DNA from: SVKR01 sp963649145
GTDB taxonomy: Bacteria; Bacillota; Clostridia; Oscillospirales; Oscillospiraceae
NCBI GenBank assembly: GCA_963649145.1
Contig: CAVJGI010000108.1
Span: 1-6,994 of the forward strand
Reading direction: 5' to 3'
DNA: 6,994 bases
Made by a program: the position numbers and the translations under genes. Position 1 is the first letter of the stretch. Each line of letters starts with the position of its first letter. Positions 1 through 6,513 of this stretch are shown here, piece by piece. The notes beneath the pieces were generated by a model that was not told the DNA's origin, did no database searches, and worked only from the letters and a program-made list of their open reading frames with translations.

Positions 1-10
1 CCCTTTTCAG

Positions 11-1390
11 ATGCCGTTTGGTATTCTGCACAATTTGACAGGTAAAAGTTCGTTGGCTTTTTCGGTTGAAAAATGTCATTTCATAACAGCTATTTCAACG
101 GAAAAAGAGAGTTTTTCCGCAAAATTTTCCGAAATGCTCACCAAACACCGTTTCAGAAGTTTTTCTGATGCATTCTACGATAGTTTGTCGGCGCATCTTC
201 CACAAATAAAAAGGAATTTTGACCTTTTATGTGAAATAATTGACTTCTATGACAACGCGGACCTTGCATCGGCTCAAAAGCAGTTCAATACGTTGATGGA
301 TAATCTGTTGGATCAGCTTTTTATTAGCGATATTTACTGGCCCAAACTCCCAACGACTTTTTTTAGAGTAAGAGCTGCTAAAAGTGAAGTATTAAAGAAA
401 CCAAAAGATCTATTTCACATTCCATACAATAAGCGACATTTAGTTAGCAATGAGCGATATAGTATGGCCGGTCATCCATGCCTCTATCTTGCTTCACATT
501 TACAAATTGCATGGCAGGAATGTGGATACCCGCATCAATACTACTATTCTGAGTTTATGTACCAACGTAATCCGATACCCGAAGACGATTGGAGATTCAT
601 TACATTTCTGTCTCCGAGAGAAGTTGCCACAATGTGGCTCGTGGCCAAAAACGAAGCGGAAGACTATTATATAAATCTGGCAAGCAAGTATCTTTCAACA
701 TACCCTCTAATTTTTGCATGTTCGGTTGTCAATCTAAATGGACATAGCGCATTTAAGCAGGAATTCGTCATTCCACAAATGCTTATGCAATGGGTATTTC
801 GAAACTATGACAGGGTAAAAGGTGTCAAATATTTTTCTTGTTATAATGCGGATGATATTCGCCATTACAATGGCTACAACGTTGTGTTACCCGCAAGAAT
901 AAATGATAAACGAAAATCTTATAGTGAGGACCTAATTCAGAAATTCAAAGTCTCGAAACCAAATTTAGTTGAAAACAAGCTTGGTGAGAAGGAGGCAGAT
1001 ATTGTAAGAGCTTATAAAGATAAGGTAATAAAATATATGCATGATGCGTTTTCAGAGGCAGGAGATTGTCTCTGTGCAATCTATGATGTAACAGATGTTC
1101 TTGATAAGTCAATACGAAATATGGATGCAACAGATATGCAACTTCTTATCAGTACCATCCGAAACGTCCGTTCAAGCGGGCGATTTACATTGGAAAAATA
1201 TAAGAAGGCAGATATTATTGATAGCGGGAGACATTCTATTACATATACAAGTCGAATGGAAAACAGAATATCATCATTTTCTGAAATTTATGATGGATTT
1301 CAGCCAAATGTAATTGATGTTGCAGAATCCTTTTTGTATGCGATTGATCGAATACCACATCATAGCCCTGAAGAATTTTATACCATATAA
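11..1390 (+). CDS. Large RES-domain protein (probable NAD+-targeting toxin or effector), likely 5'-partial
   Basis: The reading frame is open from the window edge (codons CCT TTT CAG precede the first ATG) and no ribosome binding site is visible, so this ATG may be internal and the gene may begin upstream. The central part, about residues 115-325, matches the RES domain: an FFRVR strand (R119/R121), LFHIPYNKRHLV (134-145), RYSMAGHPCLYLAS (149-162) leading to WQECG with E170, then EFVIPQMLMQWV (251-262) and KYFS with S276. These supply the family's Arg, Glu and Ser. Characterised RES toxins (MbcT, ParT) consume or use NAD+; this activity is inferred here. Standalone RES toxins are only about 150-230 residues, whereas this protein has roughly 115 helical-looking residues before the domain and about 130 unrecognised residues after it. 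No membrane segment or signal peptide is seen. AT-rich codon use contrasts sharply with every other gene in the window, suggesting horizontal transfer. No antitoxin lies downstream; one upstream cannot be excluded. RES assignment is confident, function is not. Confidence 0.85.
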   Translation: MPFGILHNLTGKSSLAFSVEKCHFITAISTEKESFSAKFSEMLTKHRFRSFSDAFYDSLSAHLPQIKRNFDLLCEIIDFYDNADLASAQKQFNTLMDNLLDQLFISDIYWPKLPTTFFRVRAAKSEVLKKPKDLFHIPYNKRHLVSNERYSMAGHPCLYLASHLQIAWQECGYPHQYYYSEFMYQRNPIPEDDWRFITFLSPREVATMWLVAKNEAEDYYINLASKYLSTYPLIFACSVVNLNGHSAFKQEFVIPQMLMQWVFRNYDRVKGVKYFSCYNADDIRHYNGYNVVLPARINDKRKSYSEDLIQKFKVSKPNLVENKLGEKEADIVRAYKDKVIKYMHDAFSEAGDCLCAIYDVTDVLDKSIRNMDATDMQLLISTIRNVRSSGRFTLEKYKKADIIDSGRHSITYTSRMENRISSFSEIYDGFQPNVIDVAESFLYAIDRIPHHSPEEFYTI

Positions 1391-1441
1391 ATAAGTTTTG
1401 CCGCACACAGCTTGATGCTGTGTGCGGCAAAACTTATTTAT
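1387..1441. repeat. Perfect 25-bp-stem palindrome overlapping the RES stop codon; possible bidirectional terminator
   Basis: Positions 1387-1411 pair without mismatch with 1417-1441 around a 5-nt loop (TTGAT). The inner GC-rich core is CCGCACACAGC / GCTGTGTGCGG and the outer part is AT-rich. The TAA stop of the RES gene (1388-1390) lies inside the left arm. Its place between two convergent transcription units suggests a shared terminator. The polarity is unusual, however: T residues precede the GC core and A residues follow it on both strands (TTTTGCC...GGCAAAA), the reverse of a normal intrinsic terminator, and only ACTTATTTAT lies further out. It could instead be a processing site or a relic of a mobile-element end. 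Confidence 0.75.
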
Positions 1442-1559
1442 CCAGTTACTATCCAACCCTGCCTGACAGATGCTCATTTTGTAATTTTGGCCTAAACCTG
1501 TTTTACGAACACCTGTCTAACCCGGACGGGCGGTTTTGAGTGAAATAATGCCGTACATT
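1442..1559. other. Gene-free junction between AT-rich and GC-rich DNA
   Basis: About 120 bases of mixed composition separate the AT-rich RES gene from the GC-rich operon. No credible coding sequence with a ribosome binding site is visible on either strand. A short CCCGGACGGG inverted repeat followed by CGGTTTT lies near 1521-1537, but its 2-nt loop makes it a poor terminator. No tRNA, integrase fragment or clear attachment-site repeat could be recognised. It is most simply read as the intergenic boundary of an acquired segment. Confidence 0.4.
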
Positions 1560-1588
1560 CACCCTGATGGGGTGGTGCGATATCAGGG
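1560..1588 (-). terminator. Weak hairpin region at the 3' end of the minus-strand operon
   Basis: Two mutually exclusive stems are visible. One is CCCTGAT (1562-1568) with ATCAGGG (1582-1588), enclosing the nuclease TGA stop at 1583-1585. The other is CACCC (1560-1564) with GGGTG (1570-1574) and a 5-nt loop. Neither is followed by a U-run on the minus strand, so this may be only a 3'-end structure. The large palindrome further on could do the actual terminating. Confidence 0.3.
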
Positions 1589-2920
1589 GTTGCACTTTCC
1601 GCAGGGCGAGTAGCCTGCGGCGATGAGCTCGCTGCGCGAGCCGGTGAAATCGGCGCGGTTTTCCGCGCTGATCCTGTCCGCGCTGGAGCAGCCGGGGTAG
1701 TGGAAGCGGTGGGTGTTCGTGTTCAGCACATAGTGCGTGCCTTCCCCGCTGCCGACGGGAACGCCGGAGCTTCCGGAACTGCTGCCGGAGGAGCCGTCGT
1801 CCGGGGCGGGGAGCAGCGGGGTCGGCGTGCTCTCGCCGGTGGCGTAATCGAGCGTAACGCCGGGCTGGGCGTTATAGAGAAAAACGCACAGGCGCACCGC
1901 CGCGCCGCCGTCGTCGACGGAAAGCGCCTCCAGCAGCACGCCGCGGCAGAGCAGTTCGTCGCCCTGAAAGACCGGTGTAACGTGGCAAAGGACCTGTCCG
2001 CCTGCCGCGAGATGGTCGGCGATCTGTGTCTCGTAGGGGAGCATGCCGAGCATGTTCAAGTCGCGCGTGCCGGTGATGAGGTTCTCCGCGCCGTCGCTGC
2101 CGCCGAGCTGATAGCCGATGAGGTGGCAGCGGTTATAGAGATAGTTGCCCTCCACCAGTCCGGGGTAACAGGCGTTGTTCCAGCCGGTGGGCTTGCGCGT
2201 CAGCGTGCCGGAGCGCGGCTCGGTCGGCATCAGCTCCGCGCTGAGCAGCGCGCTCGCCGCGCCGCAGCGTCCGAGACCGTCGAGCGGGGAATAGACGATA
2301 TAGGGCTCATCGGCGCGGTCCGCGTCCGTGAAAAACGGCGTTCCGCCGTTGACGGTGTAAGCGCCGGAGCCGGAATAGGCGGGGATGTCCGAAAAGGAAA
2401 AGGCGGCTTTGCCCTCACCGTCGTAGCCGCGGGACGTGTCGATCGTGATGAGATTCTTCTCGCCGTCCCAGCCGACATAGACGTCCAGCGCGGCGAGCAC
2501 GTCGCGGAGCTTGAAGTAGTTGCTGCCGCCGATCTTGTAAGCGGAGAAGGCGGCTTCTGCGCCGTTCAGATAGATGGCGTCCGTGCTCTCGGCGGCGGGC
2601 TTGGCGCTGCCGTTGCCGGGGGCAAGCTCACCGCCGACGGGCTCGTAAGCTTCCCCGCTGCGGATGCTGACCGCGCGGTTTTCGCCGTCCCAGCCGACGG
2701 AGAAGCTCCCGGCGCTGCCGTTCAGTGCCAGCGCAAGATCGCGGAGCTTGAAGTAGTTATAATCGTGGATGCGGTAAGCCTCGAAGACGACGCTCTGCCC
2801 GTTCACGAGAACGGTCGAGCCCGTCGGCGCGGCAGTGATGCCGTCCGCCGCGGCGGGCAGCGCGAGGGAGAGCACGAGCGCCAGCGCGAGCAGCCACGCG
2901 GCGATGCGTTTTTTCGGCAT
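1583..2920 (-). CDS. Secreted DNA/RNA non-specific endonuclease with two stalk domains and a C-terminal His/Cys module
   Basis: The 445-residue protein starts with a signal peptide (MPKKR, a hydrophobic stretch to about residue 22, probable cleavage after A25 in PAAAD). Two copper-amine-oxidase-N-like stalk domains follow, about residues 34-90 and 112-162, each with NYFKLRD and VGWDGE. The nuclease domain, about 172-360, has NRCHLI (263-268), with H266 as the likely general base, and AENLITG, with N280 as the likely metal ligand; this is the EndA/NucA-type beta-beta-alpha-metal fold. A Ser/Gly/Pro linker (364-394) leads to a final module with H404, H407, C411 and C440-G-K-C443, a pattern seen at the ends of other secreted nucleases and ComEC-like hydrolases. 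It probably degrades extracellular nucleic acid for nutrients or DNA processing; that role is inferred. It is the last gene of the operon: AAAGGAG (2930-2936) lies inside the preceding MATE gene, 9 nt before the ATG, and only 4 nt separate the two genes. Confidence 0.9.
   Translation of the reverse strand: MPKKRIAAWLLALALVLSLALPAAADGITAAPTGSTVLVNGQSVVFEAYRIHDYNYFKLRDLALALNGSAGSFSVGWDGENRAVSIRSGEAYEPVGGELAPGNGSAKPAAESTDAIYLNGAEAAFSAYKIGGSNYFKLRDVLAALDVYVGWDGEKNLITIDTSRGYDGEGKAAFSFSDIPAYSGSGAYTVNGGTPFFTDADRADEPYIVYSPLDGLGRCGAASALLSAELMPTEPRSGTLTRKPTGWNNACYPGLVEGNYLYNRCHLIGYQLGGSDGAENLITGTRDLNMLGMLPYETQIADHLAAGGQVLCHVTPVFQGDELLCRGVLLEALSVDDGGAAVRLCVFLYNAQPGVTLDYATGESTPTPLLPAPDDGSSGSSSGSSGVPVGSGEGTHYVLNTNTHRFHYPGCSSADRISAENRADFTGSRSELIAAGYSPCGKCNP
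2460..2758 (-). repeat. Internal repeats encoding the duplicated stalk domains
   Basis: Two identical tracts recur within the nuclease gene. A 20-base tract encoding part of NYFKLRD is at 2502-2521 and 2739-2758. A 17-base tract encoding VGWDGE is at 2460-2476 and 2682-2698. The offsets are 237 and 222 bases, because the second stalk copy is shorter between the two motifs. Nucleotide-level identity suggests a fairly recent duplication, or gene conversion, between the two domains. Confidence 0.7.
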
Positions 2921-2924
2921 AGGA

Positions 2925-4298
2925 TCAGGCTCCTTTCGCTTCGCCTGCTTTTTGCAGGCGCTTCAGATACGGCAGCAGCATCGCGGCGGCGGCGCTGAGG
3001 GCGAGAACGTCGGCGACGGGGGTCGCCCATGCGATGCCGCGCAGTCCGATGAGATGGTCGAAGAGAAACATCAGCGGCACGTCCAGCAGTCCCTTGCGCA
3101 GCATGGAGAGCACGATCGGCTGCACGCGCTGTCCCGTCGCCTGAAAGACGATCATCGCGAAAAAGATGAGCGTTGAGGTCGGGCAGGCGAGGCAGATGAT
3201 GCGCAGGAAGGTCCGCCCGTGGGCGACGGTCTCGGCGTTGTTGATGAAGCAGCGCGTGATCGGCGCGGCGCAGAAATAGAGCACGGCGGTCACGACGAGG
3301 GACACGGCGACGCAGTCGACGAGCAGCACGCGCACGGCGCGCATCATGCGCGCCCGGTCGCCGGAGCTGTAGTTATAGCCGATGAGCGGCAGCGTACCCT
3401 GCGTGATGCCCTGCCCGATGGCGAAGGCGAGCAGGTTCAGCTTTTTCGCGATGCCCATCCCGGCGACCGCCTCGTTGGAGTAGCCGGCGATGATGTGGTT
3501 GAGCGCCGTGTTGGAGATCATCGCCGTCACGGACACGAGGCAGCTCGGCAGTCCGACGGAGAGCACCTCGCCGGGAATGCCGCCGCGGAGCGAGACGCAG
3601 CGGGGCGAGGTGCGCAGCGCGCTCTCGCCGCGGATGCGGCGGAGAAAGACGAAGAAATAGACCGTCGCCGTGCAGTTGCTGAGCAGCGTCGCGATCGCCG
3701 CGCCGGTGATGTCCGTATTGAAGACGAACAGAAACAGCGGGTCGAGCGCGATGTTGAGCACGCCGCCGAGCGCGACGCCGAGGCTCGCCTGCCGCGCATG
3801 GCCCTCCGCACGGACGAGGTGGGCGAGCATCGGGTTCAGCACGCTCGGCAGCGCGCCGAGCGTGATCGTCCAGAAAAGATAGGACGAGGCGTAGCCCTCC
3901 GTCGCCGCGTCCGCGCCCAGAATGGGCAGCAGCACGGGGCACAGAAAGAGCATCACGAGACTATATAAGACCGCGGCGCACGCCGCCGCCCAGATGCAGA
4001 ACGCGCTGCCGCGCCCCGCCTTTTCGCGGTCCCCCGCGCCGAGCGCACGGGAGATGAGGCTCGCGCCGCCGACGCCGAAGAGGTTTGCGAGCGCCGTCAG
4101 GATCATAAACGGCGGCATGCCGATCGTCGCCGCCGCGACCTGATTCGGGTCGCCGAGCTGGCCGATGAAAAACGTGTCCGCCATATTGTAAATGACGGTG
4201 ATGATCTGGCTGAGGATAGTAGGCACCGCAAGCGCCGCGATCGCCCGTCCGACCGGCGCGGTCCGGAAAAGCGCCTCCTCGCGCGATAACTGGTTCAA
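2925..4298 (-). CDS. MATE-family multidrug/cation efflux protein
   Basis: This 457-residue integral membrane protein has about 12 hydrophobic segments, the normal MATE length and topology. Family signatures include NMADTFFIG (38-46, TM1), RAEGHARQ followed by LNIALDPLF (163-189), GITQGTLPLIGYNY (297-310), FQATGQ (385-390) and GIAWATPVAD near the C-terminus. MATE transporters export drugs or metabolites in exchange for Na+ or H+; the substrate here cannot be predicted. The start is TTG: an in-frame TAG at 4317-4319 lies seven codons upstream, no ATG or GTG occurs between them, and the first internal Met (M39) is inside TM1. AAAGGAG at 4309-4315 is 10 nt before the TTG. It sits 27 nt after the hydrolase gene and 4 nt before the nuclease gene, so co-transcription is very likely. 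Confidence 0.95.
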   Translation of the reverse strand: MNQLSREEALFRTAPVGRAIAALAVPTILSQIITVIYNMADTFFIGQLGDPNQVAAATIGMPPFMILTALANLFGVGGASLISRALGAGDREKAGRGSAFCIWAAACAAVLYSLVMLFLCPVLLPILGADAATEGYASSYLFWTITLGALPSVLNPMLAHLVRAEGHARQASLGVALGGVLNIALDPLFLFVFNTDITGAAIATLLSNCTATVYFFVFLRRIRGESALRTSPRCVSLRGGIPGEVLSVGLPSCLVSVTAMISNTALNHIIAGYSNEAVAGMGIAKKLNLLAFAIGQGITQGTLPLIGYNYSSGDRARMMRAVRVLLVDCVAVSLVVTAVLYFCAAPITRCFINNAETVAHGRTFLRIICLACPTSTLIFFAMIVFQATGQRVQPIVLSMLRKGLLDVPLMFLFDHLIGLRGIAWATPVADVLALSAAAAMLLPYLKRLQKAGEAKGA

Positions 4299-4308
4299 GG
4301 GGAAAAGA

Positions 4309-4315
4309 CTCCTTT
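4309..4315 (-). promoter_or_regulatory. Ribosome binding site that fixes the MATE TTG start
   Basis: The minus strand reads AAAGGAG, then a 10-nt spacer, then TTG. With a TAG codon just upstream in the same frame and no other start codon between, this site makes the TTG start almost certain. A run of seven T (4319-4325, minus strand) lies immediately before it, directly after the hydrolase stop codon. Confidence 0.85.
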
Positions 4316-4325
4316 GCTAAAAAAA

Positions 4326-5261
4326 TCAGGTTTCCGCTGCGCACTCGTCGAGGAAGGCCTCCAACGCGGCGCGGCATTCCTCGCGCCCGAAGAGATAGCT
4401 CGTGCCGTGCCCGGCGTTCGGAACGGTGACGAGCCGCTTTTCGCCGCGGCAGGCGGCGTAGTTTTGGCGCGTGAACTCCGGCAGGACGAAGGTGTCGCGC
4501 TCGCCGTGGACAAAGAGCACCGGCAGTGTGCTGACCTTCAGGGCATCCAGCGTGGAATAGTCGCGGAAGCCGAAGCCGGCGAGCAGCCGCGCGAAGCCCT
4601 CCGCAATGTCCATGACCGGGTGCGGCGGAAGATGGCAGCGGTGCTTCAGGAAATGCACGAACTCATCCTGCGGCGAGGTGAAGCCGCAGTCGGCGATCGC
4701 TCCGCGGACGCCGCCCGGCAGCTCGGTGCCGAGCGCCATCAGAACGCTCGTACACCCCATCGAAATGCCGTCGAGCACGATGGTGTGCTCCGGACCGAAG
4801 CGGTCGCAGAGATAGCGCGCCCAGTCGCGCACGTCGAAGCGCTCCTTGACGCCGAAGGTGATGTAGCGCCCCTCGCTCTCGCCGTGGGCGCGCTGCCACG
4901 GGGCGAGGATGTTCCAGCCGAGGTCGTGGTAGTAGGAAAACACGACGCCGAAGTCCGTGAACGGTCCGCTGCGGTAGCCGTGGACGAGCAGGAGCGTGCC
5001 CTTCGCGTCCTCAGCCGGGAGAAAATAGCCCGTGAGCGTGAGCCCGTCGAAGCTGGGGATGGAGACGCGCTCCGGCTTCTGCTCCCGGAACCACGCGCCG
5101 CCGTCAAGGATCTCCTGTCGGAACGGTGCGAGCCACTTGCTGTGTCCCGGATCGGGCTCGCGTTCGCGCGGCAGGCGCACGATGCCGAGCAGAAACGCCG
5201 CGTAGCCGCCCGCGAGGAGCAGCAGCGCGAGCACCAGTATGATAAGCAGCACGATCGTCAT
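4326..5261 (-). CDS. Membrane-anchored alpha/beta hydrolase
   Basis: The 311-residue protein has one N-terminal hydrophobic segment (about residues 3-27), acting as a membrane anchor or uncleaved signal, followed by an alpha/beta-hydrolase domain from about residue 65. The oxyanion-hole strand is LLLVHGYR (H94-G95). The nucleophile elbow is GISMG with S167, the acid is D256 in GERDTFV, and the catalytic His is H285 in NAGHGTSY, so the triad appears intact. The closest recognisable group is the family of clostridial serine hydrolases related to acyl-esterases and S9 peptidases; the natural substrate is unknown. The ATG overlaps the TGA of the upstream DUF3810 gene by 4 nt (ATGA), and GGAGG at 5269-5273 is 7 nt before the start, which points to translational coupling. 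Confidence 0.92.
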   Translation of the reverse strand: MTIVLLIILVLALLLLAGGYAAFLLGIVRLPREREPDPGHSKWLAPFRQEILDGGAWFREQKPERVSIPSFDGLTLTGYFLPAEDAKGTLLLVHGYRSGPFTDFGVVFSYYHDLGWNILAPWQRAHGESEGRYITFGVKERFDVRDWARYLCDRFGPEHTIVLDGISMGCTSVLMALGTELPGGVRGAIADCGFTSPQDEFVHFLKHRCHLPPHPVMDIAEGFARLLAGFGFRDYSTLDALKVSTLPVLFVHGERDTFVLPEFTRQNYAACRGEKRLVTVPNAGHGTSYLFGREECRAALEAFLDECAAET

Positions 5262-6397
5262 GAGGTAGCCTCCAATGCAGTATTATAATAGTATGCGATA
5301 AGAAGGTCGACGCATTTGCCGTAAGTCTGCAAGCCGTCGGACTGGCCGTAGCTTTTCAGAAATCCGGTGTAGACCGCGTCGGAAACCGTGTTGACCGGGG
5401 TTTCAAACTGCGCCCAGTAAGCGTTGTTCGCGCGCAGATCGGCGCGCACGCCGTCGCTGAGACGGTCGTAGTTTTCCGCCCAAACGTCATAGTCGGCGCT
5501 GTAGAGCGCGTTGCCGAGATAGACGTAAGCCATCAGCGCGGCGGAGTAGCAGTAAACCGCGTCGCCGTTTTCAAGGCACGCCGCCACGGCGCAGAAGTTC
5601 GCCTCGTCCTCCGGCGCAACGCCGCGCTGGTGCGCGATCTCGTGCGCGATGGTCGAGGGCACGAATGCCGCCGGCGAGTCCACGTTGATGTTCGCCTCCG
5701 CCGTGAAGGGGAAGAAAAAGCCCGTGAAGTTGATGTAGCTCATCGCCCGCGAGAAGAAAAACGGCTTTGCGGCAACATCGTCGCCCGAGAGACAGGGGAA
5801 GACCTCCTCCACCGCGTCGTAAAGCAATGCGGAGCGGTCAAAGACGGGGCCCAGATCCTCGGAAAATTCGCCGTTGTCGTCCCGCTGGACAAGTTCGCCG
5901 TATTCGTTCACAAGGTCGGTGAACCAGCGCGTCACGGTCTCCAGCTGCGCCGTGCTTGACGGCGCACCGGAAACGCCGCTCGCCGCTTCAAAATCGGTGC
6001 CGTAGTAATAAACGCCCCAGAGCAGGCAGAAGCCGCCGTAGATCACGGCGAACGCCATCGCCGCCGTCACGAAAAAGCGGTAGACCGTCCGCCCGCGCTC
6101 CCCGCGCCGCCGGATGAGGCGCACGATAAAGGCGGCGAGATACGCCGCCGCCGCGAGCACGGCGAGCACGATGAGCACCTCCGCCATCGAAAACGGCAGC
6201 GGGGAGGTCAGGCGGCTGAAAAAGCGGTGCCACGGACGCACAAGCCCGCGGCAGACCGCCGCCATCACCGCCGCATTTCCGCGCAGCGCAAAATAGCCGC
6301 CGATCAGAAGCCCGCCCGCGAGCAGAAGACAGTGCCGCACCGGGCAGAGGCGGAACCAGCCGCGAAATGTCAATTTTTTTCTTTTCAGTTCATTCAT
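5258..6397 (-). CDS. DUF3810 membrane protein with HEIAH metallopeptidase motif
   Basis: The 379-residue protein has three probable membrane helices (about 22-38, 72-93 and 108-129), then a large domain predicted to lie outside the membrane. That domain carries H252-E-I-A-H256 followed by EDEANF (263-268), where E263 or E265 is a plausible third metal ligand. This gluzincin-like layout and the surrounding INFTGFFFPF and NINVD segments match DUF3810, a family of presumed but uncharacterised metalloproteases. It is the first gene of the operon and overlaps the hydrolase gene by 4 nt. The ATG at 6397 is the earliest possible start, because TAA lies two codons upstream in frame (6401-6403). No Shine-Dalgarno site precedes it; a TATAAT box ends only 6 nt away. 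A later start is possible (TTG at residue 9) but that also lacks a good ribosome binding site. Confidence 0.9.
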   Translation of the reverse strand: MNELKRKKLTFRGWFRLCPVRHCLLLAGGLLIGGYFALRGNAAVMAAVCRGLVRPWHRFFSRLTSPLPFSMAEVLIVLAVLAAAAYLAAFIVRLIRRRGERGRTVYRFFVTAAMAFAVIYGGFCLLWGVYYYGTDFEAASGVSGAPSSTAQLETVTRWFTDLVNEYGELVQRDDNGEFSEDLGPVFDRSALLYDAVEEVFPCLSGDDVAAKPFFFSRAMSYINFTGFFFPFTAEANINVDSPAAFVPSTIAHEIAHQRGVAPEDEANFCAVAACLENGDAVYCYSAALMAYVYLGNALYSADYDVWAENYDRLSDGVRADLRANNAYWAQFETPVNTVSDAVYTGFLKSYGQSDGLQTYGKCVDLLIAYYYNTALEATS

Positions 6398-6403
6398 ATT
6401 TTA

Positions 6404-6432
6404 ATTATACAAAATCCCGCCGAAAAGAGCAA
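6404..6432 (-). promoter_or_regulatory. Sigma-A promoter of the four-gene operon, placing +1 at the ATG
   Basis: On the minus strand the -35 box TTGCTC (6427-6432) and a perfect -10 box TATAAT (6404-6409) are separated by exactly 17 bases. The -10 box ends 6 nt before the DUF3810 ATG, so initiation at the usual 7-nt distance falls on the A of the start codon. This predicts a leaderless transcript. It is the only good promoter seen ahead of the operon. Confidence 0.7.
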
Positions 6433-6497
6433 GGGCAAACGCATATTTTCCGCGCCGGAGCAGAAACTACGGCTGAGCGACATCAATAAAACGCTTT
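6433..6497. other. Rest of the divergent intergenic region; no plus-strand promoter seen
   Basis: This spacer lies between the operon promoter and the lipoprotein ribosome binding site. I looked for a plus-strand promoter for the lipoprotein gene. AT-rich stretches such as CATATTTT (6442-6449) occur, but none has a matching -35 box at a suitable distance. Nothing else recognisable was found. Confidence 0.4.
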
Positions 6498-6502
6498 GGA
6501 GG
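6498..6502 (+). promoter_or_regulatory. Ribosome binding site of the small lipoprotein gene
   Basis: GGAGG lies 11 nt before the ATG at 6514. A TTG at 6496 in the same frame overlaps this site and is therefore an unlikely start. An ATG at 6503 is in another frame and gives only a four-codon peptide. Confidence 0.75.
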
Positions 6503-6513
6503 ATGATCGAGCG

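Noticed and set aside
1274..1477. Short minus-strand frame spanning the palindrome
   Set aside because: It reads through a perfect hairpin into the RES gene, has no ribosome binding site and no recognisable similarity.
1519..1537. CCCGGACGGG followed by CGGTTTT as an intrinsic terminator
   Set aside because: The loop would be only 2 nt and the T-run is four bases and not directly adjacent to the stem, so it is not credible as a terminator.
1700..2998. Long open frame (432 codons) on the plus strand opposite the nuclease gene
   Set aside because: It is Ala/Gly/Arg-rich with no recognisable domain and lies antisense to a clearly real gene. In GC-rich DNA, third-position bias opens such frames.
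3219..3968. Open frame of 249 codons on the plus strand within the MATE gene
   Set aside because: It is composed mainly of Asp, Arg, Ala, Glu and His with no family resemblance, and is antisense to conserved MATE motifs.
4319..4325. T7 run after the hydrolase stop as an internal operon terminator
   Set aside because: No stable hairpin lies immediately before the run on the minus strand, and the next gene follows 27 nt later with a strong Shine-Dalgarno site.
4314..5288. Open frame of 324 codons on the plus strand opposite the alpha/beta hydrolase
   Set aside because: The translation is low-complexity Ala/Glu/Arg-rich, while the minus strand encodes an intact catalytic triad. It is a shadow frame.
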